From: Nitrococcus mobilis Nb-231
GTDB lineage: Bacteria > Pseudomonadota > Gammaproteobacteria > Nitrococcales > Nitrococcaceae
Direction: 5' to 3'
NCBI RefSeq assembly: GCF_000153205.1
Contig: NZ_CH672427.1
Span: 1,900,541-1,964,540, forward strand
DNA length: 64,000 nucleotides
Shown here: positions 1 through 8,960 of the stretch, piece after piece
Position numbering within the stretch: the stretch's first letter is position 1
How the letters are laid out: every line of letters starts with the position of its first letter
Program-made: the position numbers and the translations under genes
Notes under the pieces: model-generated
Told to the model about the DNA's origin: nothing
Seen by the model: the letters and a program-made list of their open reading frames with translations, nothing else
Databases searched by the model: none

Positions 1-1
1 C

Positions 2-439
2 CGCGATCTGGGTCCCGATACGGTGAACGCATCTCGAGGCCTCGTAGTCAACTGGCAGATTTCTCTGTTCGAAGGAACACTGGAAGACAACATCACCATG
101 GGGCGAGAAGGCATCCTTGCGGAGGACATCTTGTGGGCCTTGCGACTCGTGAACTTGCTTGAAGACGTCGAACAATTGCCACATGGCCTTGGGACCCCGG
201 TCGGATTGGGAGGCAAAAGCTTCACGCCTAGCCAGAAGCTGAGAATTCTCCTCGCCCGGGCCATCGTAACGCGTCCACCCCTCGTTATCCTGGGTGGCGC
301 ACTCGAGGAGATCTCCAGCAGGGTCCGCGAGGCGATTCTGCGGCACCTGTGCTCGCCGGATCAGCCGTGGTCAGTCCTGATTGTCACCACCCACCCCGAG
401 ATCAAGAAAATGTTGCAGTACTGCATCGAGGTGCGCTAG
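2..439 (+). CDS. C-terminal part of a degenerate ABC transporter ATP-binding domain (5' end outside window)
   Basis: The frame is open from the first bases of the window, so this is the 3' end of a longer gene. What remains is the second half of an ABC nucleotide-binding domain: a Q-loop region (VVNWQISLFEGTLEDNI), the segment before the signature, a Walker B region and the switch histidine (VTTH). The motifs are degenerate. The signature reads FTPSQ instead of LSGGQ, and the Walker B reads LVILGGALEE where the family normally has an Asp and a catalytic Glu. It is therefore probably a weak or catalytically dead half of a fused exporter/ATPase. Family call is firm; substrate and activity are unknown. 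Confidence 0.75.
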   Translation, partial: RDLGPDTVNASRGLVVNWQISLFEGTLEDNITMGREGILAEDILWALRLVNLLEDVEQLPHGLGTPVGLGGKSFTPSQKLRILLARAIVTRPPLVILGGALEEISSRVREAILRHLCSPDQPWSVLIVTTHPEIKKMLQYCIEVR

Positions 440-491
440 CAGGACCTGCTGTGGTGGGTACCGACCGCCCCCTTTAGCGCGCAGGCGCGGC

Positions 492-510
492 GGCGAGGGA
501 TCCCCTCGCC
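492..510. terminator. GC-rich hairpin after the ABC gene, terminator-like
   Basis: A perfect 8-bp stem (GGCGAGGG / CCCTCGCC) with a 3-nt loop lies 53 bp after the ABC stop codon. No T-run follows, so intrinsic termination is only a possibility. The rest of the 440-797 interval shows no supported gene. Confidence 0.35.
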
Positions 511-797
511 GGCTCCAGCGTGAAATCGTTTTTGCTGCACAGTAGAAGATAGTGGCCGCATCAGGATATCGCCTTCGAGCAGTATCCAGGCGCTCAGAGC
601 GCTGGGCAGGTAGGGGCCAAGGCAGCCGCGCAGTTGGGGATATCGAGGCCATGCCCATAGGCGAACACGGTCCAGATAAGGTATTCAGCGTGAAGGAGCC
701 CGCCGCCCCACGAGTAAACCGATCCGAAGCCGAGAAACACCGGCAGGAATTAAAAGCGTATCCCCTCGAATTGCCGCACGAGGAGGAGAAAAGCAAG

Positions 798-1229
798 ATG
801 CGATCACGACTTCTAACAGCCGTGCTGATTCTGTTGTTTGTGCCGTCAGCCGTTTTCGCGACCTCGCCGATCGGGCTGTGGAAAACCATCGATGACGAAT
901 CCGGCGAAGCCAAATCCATCGTGGAAATCTACGAGCAGGACAGCACGCTCTATGGCCGCGTGATCGAGCTGCTGAATCCCCCGCCGGACAATCCCAATCC
1001 CGTTTGCGAGAAGTGCGAAGGCGATCGAAAAGACGAGCCTATCGAAGGCATGGTCATTCTCCACGGAATGAAGCCGGACGGCGACGCCTGGTCAGGCGGC
1101 GCGATCCTGGACCCAGAAAATGGCAAGACCTATCGCTGCAAGCTCTGGGTGGAGAACGGCAAGCTCAAGATCCGCGGCTACGTGACGTTCTTCTACCGTA
1201 CGCAGGAGTGGTTGCCGGTGGAGCGGTAA
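798..1229 (+). CDS. DUF2147 family exported protein
   Basis: The 143-residue product has a clear N-terminal signal peptide (hydrophobic core LLTAVLILLFVPS ending at AVFA), so it is predicted to act in the periplasm. The mature part starts SPIGLWKTIDDE and contains the DUF2147 pattern: a lipocalin-like small domain with GRVIELLNPP, CEKCEGD and a C-terminal GGAILDPENGKTY segment. The start is fixed by a strong ribosome binding site, AGGAGG, about ten bases upstream; a longer frame upstream lacks one. The family has no established biochemical function. It is monocistronic here. Confidence 0.85.
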   Translation: MRSRLLTAVLILLFVPSAVFATSPIGLWKTIDDESGEAKSIVEIYEQDSTLYGRVIELLNPPPDNPNPVCEKCEGDRKDEPIEGMVILHGMKPDGDAWSGGAILDPENGKTYRCKLWVENGKLKIRGYVTFFYRTQEWLPVER

Positions 1230-1419
1230 CGATCACCGCGGTGGGGTAAGCCCGTATCCGCACCGCCAAATCCCGTTTGTTCTGATGCTGCCCCGGCAAT
1301 TCCCAGCCATGATAGTGGCCTCGAACCGACTCTGACTGGCTCCAAATCAGGTTCGGTTGGCTAGAGCAGCAAGTGGCCGAACGCACACCAACGCGGCGCA
1401 CGCGGTAGGACGCGCCTGG

Positions 1420-1938
1420 TTACATGACGCGAACCGCCTTCCAGAAGTGGGATTTCCAGTAGCCACTGTCGAGCCGGCTCATCGTTACGCCGGAACTCGT
1501 GGAGGCGTGGATGAAACGCCCGCCCTCGATGTAGATGCCGACGTGGCGTTTGCCCCAGCCTGTGTGAAAGAACACCAGGTCACCGGGGTGCAGCCGGTTC
1601 ACGCTGACCCGCGGGCCGGCGCGGGCCTGCCGCTCCGTGCTGCGGGGCAGATGGATGCCGAACCGCGAAAGGTAGGTCACATAGACAAAGCCGGAGCAGT
1701 CCGCACCCCGTTTGGAAGTACCGCCATACCGGTATTCGACTGCCCGCCATTCGGCAAGCTGGGTGTATAAGGCGCGGGCAATATCGCCGCCACCCGCCGG
1801 CATGCTCCCCGCCACCGCGGGCCGCTTCTCCGGGAGCTCTGCGCATCCCGCCAGGGCAAGTAGCAACGCGGCAGCGAACGCGAGCACGAACTCGAACCGG
1901 CACAATCGGTCTCCCGGGCCCTGTCGAGTCGGGTTCAC
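1420..1938 (-). CDS. NlpC/P60 family peptidoglycan endopeptidase, lipoprotein
   Basis: The predicted product is about 172 residues from a GTG start at 1938; an ATG-started longer frame reaches 2043. A hydrophobic stretch ends in the lipobox LALAGC, so it is probably a lipoprotein anchored to the outer membrane. The NlpC/P60 domain follows with the catalytic Cys in GADCSGFVY, the His in KRHVGIYI and a third polar residue in RFIHAS, the expected Cys-His-His triad. Members cleave the D-Glu-mDAP bond in peptidoglycan stem peptides. The GTG start is preferred because it places the signal peptide near the N-terminus. Confidence 0.85.
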   Translation of the reverse strand: MNPTRQGPGDRLCRFEFVLAFAAALLLALAGCAELPEKRPAVAGSMPAGGGDIARALYTQLAEWRAVEYRYGGTSKRGADCSGFVYVTYLSRFGIHLPRSTERQARAGPRVSVNRLHPGDLVFFHTGWGKRHVGIYIEGGRFIHASTSSGVTMSRLDSGYWKSHFWKAVRVM

Positions 1939-2424
1939 GCCGTCGGTGTCGGTCCGTGGCTGACCGGACCGGGAATGCTCTGTGAAGCGCGGCGCGGGGT
2001 TGCCCATATCCCAAAGGATGAGCCGTGCCGGCGGGCTTCGCAACTGTGCGTGCCGCTACGCACCATTCCGTCTCAATGGCCCCTTGAACCGGGCCAAGCT
2101 GACGGTGCGGGAGTTCGAGAAAGGGAATCGCACCCATTATGCGTGGAGTTTGTGGAGATTGCAGGACCGAGCCTGTTGAAAGCGAGCCTGTTGAAAGCTC
2201 GCAACGGTAGGGGTGCCATCGGGCAACCTCCCTAGACATGATGTTTTGAGCTGCCCTCGTAGCGGAGCACGTGGTTGCGTGGGCCTCGATTCATGGCACC
2301 CGGCAATTTCAACAGATTGGCGGCCCGCCAGTGGGCGTGTGGCGGGAAGCCCGGCGATCGACCTCTGAACAAAAGGGCATCATCGAAGAAATTCGGCAAT
2401 ACACGGATGCACCAGTAAGAATAT
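1939..2424. other. Gene-poor interval with a 15-bp tandem duplication
   Basis: No supported coding sequence. A perfect tandem duplication of GAGCCTGTTGAAAGC occupies 2169-2198. Confidence 0.5.
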
Positions 2425-2672
2425 TTATTGTCAGGTTTTGTTTTAATACATTGTGCGCGATACCCACGTCACTATGTGCCACTCACTGCGAATCGAGTTC
2501 TCCGGTGCGCTCTATCATAGGATGGCGCGCAGCAATGCATGCGAGAAAGCCAGCCGCAACGCCGCAATCGAACAAGGTAAGTTTGAGGGCCATCGGGGAA
2601 TACTTCGACTTGCGCTACGCCACGGCCAGCCGGATCGTCCGAGACGGAATATGGCAGAGCAAGATGTGACCC
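2425..2672 (+). pseudogene. Remnant of a REP-associated (Y1) tyrosine transposase
   Basis: Two separate pieces of the IS200-like REP-associated transposase family are visible in different frames. The N-terminal piece reads [17 protein letters not shown] from about 2480, matching the family opening LRIEFPGALYH. The C-terminal helix-turn-helix piece reads [19 protein letters not shown] near 2600-2650. The middle, including the HUH motif and catalytic Tyr, is missing. The AT-rich leader at 2425-2465 is also recognisable in a second remnant at 4575. It is an internally deleted, frameshifted fossil. Confidence 0.65.
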
Positions 2673-3283
2673 GAAAAATGGTTTCTCGCTTTAGCGGTTG
2701 TTATTGAATACCCGTAGACGGTAACCGCGGCGCACGCCGAGGGCATCGGACGGCCACGGTTGGGCCCACTGGAGTGGATCACGCGCACGCTGGCACCCTG
2801 ATAGGGCTCGCTGTTGACCCGTTCCAGCGCGGCAGCCCGCTCGCCCTCGCCCAATTGCCGGGCTCCGAAACCGTCGCCGAGGCGCTGGCGCTTTTGTAAT
2901 CGCAGATCGTGTTCCCTGGGCTTGCGAGCCCACGATAGCGGCAGCGCAATTCAGCCCAATCTACGGCCTCACCCCGTTGCCCCACAGCTCCACTAGCTCA
3001 CCGTTGTCAAGCGTGGACATTACGCCATAATAGATCACAAAAACCTAGTCGGGCCGGCGACGGCAGCGTATCTCCACAGCTCCGCCGCGCCAGACCATAA
3101 CGCCGGCGTGCAGATCGGCCTGCACGGCTCGCACGGACCCGATCCGCGCGACAGCGCAGCTAATGCCGCAGCAGATTGCCGAGTTCGAGGCCGATTCATG
3201 GTATTTCACCAGCCACACCCGCAAAAACCCTGGCGACAAGATCCACATCCAGGTGCTCTGCCACTGACCGCAGCCGCACGCCG
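2673..3283. other. Interval without a recognised gene; short orphan reading frame at its end
   Basis: A 34-codon frame at 3163-3267 (+) opens MPQQIAEFEADSWYFT and ends DKIHIQVLCH. It looks protein-like and its frame is open upstream, so it may be the 3' end of a decayed gene. I do not recognise the family. Nothing else here is supported. Confidence 0.35.
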
Positions 3284-4534
3284 ATGAGCGGTGTCGCGAT
3301 CGGGATCGACCTCGGCACCGGCGGCGCCCGGGCTGCACTTGTGGATCCCGATGCTTTGGTGCTGGCGACCGGGGCGGCGCCGATCGCGCCCACCCGGAAC
3401 CGCGATCCCGGAGCCTGGTGGCACGCTGTTGCCCGAGCGCTTGCCGCGCTGCGCGGGCGGGCGAGCCTGGCCGCCGCGTGCGCGCTTGCGATCGACGGCA
3501 CCTCGGGGACGGTGCTACCGGTTGATGCGGCGGGAAGACCGCTCGGCCCCGCCAGCCTCTACAACGATCCGGCCGATCCTGAGAACGTGGCATCTCTGGT
3601 GGACATCTTGCCGGCCACCAGTGCCGCGCACGGCGCCACCTCGCCGCTCGCCAAATTTCTGCACCTGCAGTATCTCCCTGGGCTCGCACGGATGCTGCAC
3701 CAGGCGGACTGGATCGCCGGGCGGTTCACCGGCCAGTTCGATGCCACGGATGAGAACAACGCGCTCAAGACCGGCTATGACCCGGTTTCGCGACGCTGGC
3801 CCAACTTTCTTTCCCGGCTCAGCGCCGATCCGGCGCGGTTGCCTTCCGTGCACCCACCCGGAACGCCGCTCGGGACGATCCTACCCGATGTCGCCGATAC
3901 GCTCGGCTTGCCGCGCCGAACCATTATTGCCGCCGGCACTACCGACGGCTGCGCCGCCTTCCTCGCCACCGGCGCGACCGAGATTGGTGAGGGGGTGACC
4001 TCGCTCGGCACCACGCTCACGCTGAAGCAGCTTTCCGATACGCCACTCTTTGCGCCGCAATTCGGCATCTACAGCCATCGGCTCGGCGATCGCTGGCTCG
4101 CGGGCGGCGCCTCGAACGTCGGCGGTGCTGTACTGGCGGCCCATTTCGAGCCGGCGGTGCTCGCGCGTCTCAGTGCGGCGATCGATCCAGCGGTCGAAAG
4201 CTCGCTCGATTATTACCCATTGCTGCGGCCAGGTGAGCGGTTTCCGATCGCCGATCCCGCGCTGGCACCGCGTGTAACCCCACGGCCGGATGATGACGCC
4301 GCGTTCCTGCATGGGCTGCTGGAAGGGATCGCGCGGGTGGAGGCGCTCGGCTACAACCGGCTGGCTGAACTCGGCGGCCCGCCGCTGGTCGCCGTGCGCA
4401 GCGTCGGCGGGGGCGCGCTTAATGCCACCTGGACGGTGATCCGAGCGCGGGTGCTGGGCGTTTCCATGCGACCCGCCGCCGCCGAGCAGGCGGCCGTGGG
4501 CGCCGCGCGCCTCGCGCTCGCTGCCCTCAGCTGA
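3284..4534 (+). CDS. FGGY-family sugar kinase, probable D-ribulose kinase
   Basis: The 416-residue product begins MSGVAIGIDLGTGGARAAL, the first phosphate motif of the FGGY/ASKHA fold. Further family motifs are AIDGTSGTV, the second phosphate motif AGTTDGCAAFLATGA and an adenosine-site segment SVGGGALNATW. It is about 70-80 residues shorter than classical XylB xylulokinases. Its length and the segments LDYYPLLRPGERFPIADP and GGASNVGGAVL match what I recall of the cyanobacterial/plant enzyme shown to phosphorylate D-ribulose. The reaction would be D-ribulose + ATP to ribulose 5-phosphate, feeding the pentose phosphate pathway. Substrate is inferred from family resemblance. The start is the first ATG consistent with the domain. 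Confidence 0.82.
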   Translation: MSGVAIGIDLGTGGARAALVDPDALVLATGAAPIAPTRNRDPGAWWHAVARALAALRGRASLAAACALAIDGTSGTVLPVDAAGRPLGPASLYNDPADPENVASLVDILPATSAAHGATSPLAKFLHLQYLPGLARMLHQADWIAGRFTGQFDATDENNALKTGYDPVSRRWPNFLSRLSADPARLPSVHPPGTPLGTILPDVADTLGLPRRTIIAAGTTDGCAAFLATGATEIGEGVTSLGTTLTLKQLSDTPLFAPQFGIYSHRLGDRWLAGGASNVGGAVLAAHFEPAVLARLSAAIDPAVESSLDYYPLLRPGERFPIADPALAPRVTPRPDDDAAFLHGLLEGIARVEALGYNRLAELGGPPLVAVRSVGGGALNATWTVIRARVLGVSMRPAAAEQAAVGAARLALAALS

Positions 4535-4574
4535 GGGGCGCCGTCAAAGCTTGCCAGCAAACGAGTGTATTTAG

Positions 4575-4680
4575 CGTCAGGTCTTGTTTCCCACACATTA
4601 AGCACGATCGCGGTGCGCTGTGCCATATGCTGGCGCGCAGCAATGTCTTTCAGGCAGCCAGCCGCAACTTGGTGTTGCAA
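4575..4680 (+). pseudogene. Second, shorter REP-associated transposase fossil
   Basis: The segment decodes as RGALCHMLARSNVFQAASRN, which lines up with [19 protein letters not shown] in the remnant at 2425-2672. The upstream leader also aligns (TCAGGTCTTGTTT versus TCAGGTTTTGTTT). It carries only about 20 recognisable codons and no catalytic residues. The remainder of the 4535-4952 interval shows nothing I can support. Confidence 0.5.
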
Positions 4681-4952
4681 ATCAAGCACCTCTCGGTGCT
4701 CGTGAAGTCGTAGCAGTCCTTACCATCCGCCGCAACGCTATTACGCCGTCGCCTAGCGATCCGTGCTACCGATATAGGCTCAATCCCGCTCGGGATTGTC
4801 GTTCCGCGGCTTGTTCACGTGCTTTGCCACCGGTCACTTGGTCAGCACCCCGGCGCCAGGCGTACCGTCTTGCGGGGTGCGTTGGGATCATCCAGGTCAG
4901 GATAAAGCCACGCCTCCCTAGAACGAGCCAGGCGATGCGGGACAATAGCGAC

Positions 4953-6329
4953 ATGTCCGCCGCTTTGCATAAACGAACACTCGCTATCGCGCTACCAATG
5001 ATCGTGTCCAACCTGTCAGTCCCGATGGTGGGCATGGTGGACACGGCGGTCGCCGGACATTTGCCGGATGTGGCCTATCTGGCCGCGGTCGCCGCGGGCA
5101 CGACGATCTTCAACTTCCTGTTTCTGGGACTGAACTTCCTGCGTATGGGCACCACCGGGCTCACCGCCCAGGCGCACGGCCGGGGCAATTTCAGCGCGGC
5201 GCGCAGCGTGTTGGCGCAGGCGCTGCTACTGGCGCTGGGGCTGGCGACCGTGCTGCTGATCCTGCAATGGCCGCTGCGCGAACTGGCGGTGGTGCTGATG
5301 GCGCCTGGCGAGCAGGCTGCAGGCTACGTCCGCAACTATTTCACGGTGCGTATCTGGAGCGCACCGATGGTGCTGGCTAACTATGCCCTGATCGGCTGGT
5401 TTTTGGGCATGCAGACGGCGAAGGCCCCGCTGGCGATGATGCTCACCATCAACCTGGTCAACACCGGCCTGGATGTCGCGTTCGTTTATGGCCTGGGCAT
5501 GCGTGTGGAAGGCATCGCGCTGGCCTCGGCGTGCGGCGAGACCGCTGGCCTGGTCGCGGGTTCGTGGCTGGCCTACCGCGTGCTGCGTGCCTATCCGGCA
5601 GCCTGGGAGGCGCGACGACTGCGTGACTTGCGCTCCTGGCTTGAGCTGATCACCGTCAACGGCAATATCCTGATTCGCACTCTGTGCCTGATGGTTTCGT
5701 TCGCGCTGTTCACGGCGCTGGGTGCGCGGCTGGGCGCGGTAGTGCTAGCGGCCAACGCTCTACTGCTGAATTTGCAAAACATGCTGTCCTATGGGCTGGA
5801 TGGTTTTGCCCACGCCGCCGAGGCGATCGCGGGCCGCGCCTGGGGGCAGCGTGCGCTCGTGTCCTTCCGCGCCGCGGTCAACACCGTGCTGATCTGGTCG
5901 TTGGGCATCGCCGGTGGTTTTACCCTGCTCTACTGGCTGGCCGGGCGCGGACTGATCAACCTGCTGACCGATCTGCCCGACGTACGCGCCGCCGCCTACG
6001 CGTTTCTGCCGTGGATGGTGCTGTCGCCACTGGTGTCGGTCTGGTCGTTCGTCTACGACGGCGTGTTCATCGGCGCGACCTGGGCGCGCGAGATGCGTAA
6101 CGCCATGCTCATCGCCACCTTTGGCGTGTTCGTGCCGCTGTCGATCTGGCTAATCAACCTATGGGGCAACCACGGATTATGGCTGGCGTTTCTAGCATTT
6201 TTGGGCGCGCGCGGTGTGGCTATGGCCGGCTGGTACCGGTGGCGCGTACAGCGGCCGGCGTCCGCATCCCCAGCAGGGAGCTCCACCGCCCGTGAAAACT
6301 TCAAAGCGGGAAATAAGGCGGGTGGATAA
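4953..6329 (+). CDS. dinF: MATE efflux family protein, DinF-type
   Basis: The product is 458 residues with about 12 predicted membrane helices and belongs to the DinF branch of the MATE superfamily, cation-coupled multidrug exporters of the inner membrane. Diagnostic segments are LPMIVSNLSVPMVGMVDTAV at the N-terminus, FLRMGTTGLTAQA, YGLDGFAHAAEA and VFIGATWAREMRNAM. All are close to E. coli DinF. The ATG at 4953 (MSAALHKRTL) aligns best with the family; an in-frame ATG at 4935 adds six residues. There is no adjacent lexA, so SOS control of the kind seen in E. coli is not supported here. Confidence 0.85.
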   Translation: MSAALHKRTLAIALPMIVSNLSVPMVGMVDTAVAGHLPDVAYLAAVAAGTTIFNFLFLGLNFLRMGTTGLTAQAHGRGNFSAARSVLAQALLLALGLATVLLILQWPLRELAVVLMAPGEQAAGYVRNYFTVRIWSAPMVLANYALIGWFLGMQTAKAPLAMMLTINLVNTGLDVAFVYGLGMRVEGIALASACGETAGLVAGSWLAYRVLRAYPAAWEARRLRDLRSWLELITVNGNILIRTLCLMVSFALFTALGARLGAVVLAANALLLNLQNMLSYGLDGFAHAAEAIAGRAWGQRALVSFRAAVNTVLIWSLGIAGGFTLLYWLAGRGLINLLTDLPDVRAAAYAFLPWMVLSPLVSVWSFVYDGVFIGATWAREMRNAMLIATFGVFVPLSIWLINLWGNHGLWLAFLAFLGARGVAMAGWYRWRVQRPASASPAGSSTARENFKAGNKAGG

Positions 6330-6343
6330 GCGAAGAGGCCGTG

Positions 6344-6565
6344 TCAGCTTGGGTCAGGTCGCCACGCGCGTCGGCGCCTCCGCCGCGACGCTACGGAGAC
6401 GCCGAAGCGCGCCGCAAACTGCTCCTGTGTCATACCGAGGCGCCGGCGCAGCGCCATTACATCCACCGGTTCCGGCCGGTAGATGCGACCGTGCGTTTTG
6501 CTGCCCTTGGCATGGTCGATGGCCTCTTCCAGGCCGGTCTTGATGCTATCGAATCCGCTACCCAT
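6344..6565 (-). pseudogene. NadS/HigA-like antitoxin, truncated in its HTH domain
   Basis: The first ~55 residues match the NadS-type antitoxin family: MGSGFDSIKTGLEEAIDHA followed by RPEPVDVMALRRRLGMTQEQFAARFGVSVA. Family members continue into the recognition helix (typically TLRHWERGDR). Here the frame turns into an arginine-rich tail and stops after 73 residues, instead of the usual ~95-105. This points to a frameshift within the helix-turn-helix. It lies 6 bp downstream of the toxin frame, as in toxin-first systems. DNA binding is probably lost; toxin binding by the N-terminal part is possible but unproven. Confidence 0.7.
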
Positions 6566-6571
6566 GTGAGA

Positions 6572-6996
6572 TCACCTCTTGATCCAAGCCCGCACCTGCA
6601 CCTGCACCTGCACCTGCACCTGCACCTGCACCTGCACCTGCACCTGCACCTGCACCTGCACCTGCACCTGCACCTGCACCTGCACCTGCACCTGCACCTG
6701 CTTGGACAGTTCGTTGCGCTCGGCCTTGCTCAGGTTGGCCTGCTCGTGCTTACCGAACAGGGTCAGCAGGTACAACGGCATCGCCTCGCTGCGGAAGTAG
6801 TAGATGACGCGGACCCCGCCACTCTTGCCTCGTCCGCCTCGGCGCCACCGGAGCTTACGCACCCCGCCGGTACCTTCCATCAGGTCACCCGCCCTCGGGT
6901 GCGCGGCGAGGTAGTCCATGACGTTCCGGCGCTTCTGATCGCTCAGCAGCTCTCCGCCCGGCGGATGAACTCCGGGACTTCGGCAATGGTTATCAT
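6572..6996 (-). pseudogene. RelE/HigB-like toxin with a frameshift and an expanded (Gln-Val)n tail
   Basis: The natural start is the ATG at 6996: MITIAEVPEFIRRAES. The frame then hits a stop near 6947, because one base appears to be missing where homologues read ESLLSD. The remaining frame carries the toxin core: MDYLAAHPRAGDLMEGTGG, RKLRWRRGGRGKSGGVRVIYYF and MPLYLLTLFGKHEQANLSKAE, the signature of RelE-like mRNA interferases paired with NadS antitoxins. After NELSKQV the C-terminus runs into about 18 Gln-Val repeats before ending RAWIKR. Both the frameshift and the repeat are unusual. A reading error in the assembly cannot be excluded. Confidence 0.72.
6592..6700. repeat. Hexanucleotide tandem repeat (GCACCT)n, about 18 copies
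   Basis: About 109 bp of perfect GCACCT repeats (AGGTGC on the minus strand) lie inside the 3' end of the toxin frame, where they encode alternating Gln and Val. Because the unit is 6 bp, copy-number change keeps the frame. There is no spacer structure, so this is a microsatellite and not a CRISPR. Confidence 0.95.
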
Positions 6997-7151
6997 AGAC
7001 TTGGGGTCTAATCCAATGGATTAGTTCCACGCCAGACCGCATATTGTCAGATTCGGGTTCATGGGCACGACCGCTGACACCCGCCGCCACGCGAGAAATG
7101 CCGCAGCGAGTAGATAATCTGCTTTCCTCCCCAATGATGAGGAATCAGACC

Positions 7152-7775
7152 ATGTATCCATATAGCAATGCCAAGCCGGCAGCACCGTGGAACAAGGGCA
7201 AAATCATTGGCCAGAAGCCGCCCCTGAAGGTGAGAGAGATCTGGGCGCTCCGCGTGCGCCTGCAACTGGCCCATCGGACTCGCGAGCTTGCGCTGTTCAA
7301 CCTGGCCATCGACAGCAAACTCCGAGGCTGTGATCTGGTGCGACTCCGCGTCCGCGATGTGCAGCCCGGCACGCAGGTCGCTCGGCGGGCAATCGTGATG
7401 CAGTCGAAGACGCAACGGCCGGTGCAGTTCGAGCTGAGTGAGCAGACGCGCGAGGCCGCCAGCGCCGGGATCGCAGAAGCACACTTGAGCGCAGACCAAT
7501 TCCTGTTCCCGAGTCGAATGACTCGCTCGCCTCACATCTCGACACGGCAGTATGCGAGACTCGTCGAGTCCTGGATGGCACAAATAGGGCTCGATCCGGC
7601 CGCATACGGCACACATTCGTTACGCCGCACCAAAGCGACCCTGATCTACCGCCGAACGCGGAACCTCCGAGCCGTTCAACTGTTGCTTGGCCACACGAAG
7701 CTGGAGAGCACAGTCCGGTATCTGGGAATCGAGGTTGATGACGCCCTCGAGATAGCTGAACAGACGGAAGTCTAG
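7152..7775 (+). CDS. Small tyrosine recombinase / phage-type integrase
   Basis: The 207-residue product is a minimal tyrosine recombinase that consists almost only of the catalytic domain. The catalytic residues are recognisable: Arg in SKLRGCDLVRLRVRDV, the H-x-x-R box in THSLRRTKAT, His in LLGHTKLEST and the nucleophile Tyr in VRYLGIEV. The usual arm-binding domain is short or absent. The ATG at 7152 has a GAGGA motif about ten bases upstream; an in-frame ATG at 7137 is an alternative. The gene sits between a decayed toxin-antitoxin pair and a broken regulator, so it probably belongs to accessory DNA. No attachment sites were identified. Confidence 0.85.
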   Translation: MYPYSNAKPAAPWNKGKIIGQKPPLKVREIWALRVRLQLAHRTRELALFNLAIDSKLRGCDLVRLRVRDVQPGTQVARRAIVMQSKTQRPVQFELSEQTREAASAGIAEAHLSADQFLFPSRMTRSPHISTRQYARLVESWMAQIGLDPAAYGTHSLRRTKATLIYRRTRNLRAVQLLLGHTKLESTVRYLGIEVDDALEIAEQTEV

Positions 7776-7964
7776 CCGTCGGAGCCGGTGAGGACCGTCC
7801 GTGCGATGGTCGCTCACCGACCCAATGCGGCCAAAGAAGAACTGGCGCTTTCACTCATGAGGAGAAGTTCACTCTGGCCACCGATCTGGTCGGAACCGCA
7901 CACGAGCGGGCTTTCCCTCTCGGTATACCTATTGGCTAAACCAACCGGCCGAAAGCAGGTATAA

Positions 7965-7984
7965 AAACCCGCCGAAGCGGGTTT
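7965..7984. terminator. Rho-independent-type terminator hairpin
   Basis: AAACCCGC-CGAA-GCGGGTTT is a perfect 8-bp stem with a tetraloop and A/T-rich flanks in both directions. It lies about 190 bp after the integrase gene and could serve either strand. Confidence 0.7.
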
Positions 7985-8025
7985 CCATTGGCTGCTTAGA
8001 GGAGAGTCTTACGACGCTTTACGAG

Positions 8026-8767
8026 TGATGCGACACTAGCCTGCACACGGTCGCGAGAGAGCGCGGTGTCGCCATTGGCGGGTTGGTGTTGTTTCGAGCC
8101 AAGTGCGATCCCGAATTCACGGCCGAAGATAAGCGTCCATTGACAAAATTGGTCCCTTTCATTACGCATGCGCTGGCCGCCGCGCCCGCCGGCGAGGTTC
8201 CGCTGGTGGACAGCGGATATGGGGGATTTATTATCGCCGATCTCAAAGGCAAGATACGCCGTCAGTCGGCGGAAGCGCGCCGGCTCCTGATTTTGAGCCA
8301 CCCAACCGACGATCATGGCCGGAATCCGCAGCACTGAACTGGAATTGCCTGCCCCGGTCGTAGAGCTTTGTCGGCGCCTGGCTGCGGTTTTCAATGGGCG
8401 CGACGCCTGTGCTCCGCCCACCTATCATTACCGTAATTGCTTGGGCGGCTTCACCTTTCGAGCCTACGTTTTGAATCCGGATGGACTGCCGGAAACCACG
8501 CCGGAAGCTGTGCCGCTGGTCGGCATTCATATTCGTCATCAGGAGCCGCAAACGGTGCGTATTGTTCGTCGGCTGGGGGACATGCCAGGCTTGTCGCAAC
8601 GTCAGATGCAGATCCGTCTGCTGCTGGCCACGGGCGTCCCCAATGCAATAATCGCCGGGCAGATGAACATGAGTTCGCACACGGTCGTCACCCACACCCG
8701 ACGGCTCTACGAAAAGCTGGAAGTGCACAATCGCTTCGAGCTGGTCGCTAAATTAACGGCAGTGTGA
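8026..8767 (+). pseudogene. LuxR-type transcriptional regulator, N-terminally truncated and frameshifted
   Basis: Two overlapping frames together form one regulator. The first (about 8026-8337) reads GLVLFRAKCDPEFTAEDKRPL and continues to the PAS-like GGFIIADLKGKIRRQSAEAR. The second (to 8767) ends with a typical LuxR helix-turn-helix: GLSQRQMQIRLLLATGVPN, then MNMSSHTVVTHTRRLYEKL. A frameshift between about 8315 and 8337 separates them. The N-terminus is lost and an in-frame stop lies just upstream. The helix-turn-helix part alone could still be translated from 8315. Confidence 0.7.
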
Positions 8768-8960
8768 GGCGCTGGTGCCGGTTGTGTCCGGTTGATTTCG
8801 GAGCCAAGACATTAGACAAAGTGCGAAAGATTCTGGACACTACCGCTTAAGGCGCGCGGCTTCGCTCAACTCGGTTTGTAGTTCTTCTTGCGACATATGT
8901 TTCACATCTGACCTGGTCGGGTAGAACCCAATTTTTTCAACGACCTTGTCGGACTACGGG

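Noticed and set aside
6592-6700. Possible CRISPR or other spaced repeat
   Set aside because: Units are contiguous 6-mers with no spacers; it is a microsatellite.
8768-8960. 18-codon minus-strand frame (MSQEELQTELSEAARLKR) as an IS3 OrfA remnant
   Set aside because: Too short and not distinctive enough to assign.
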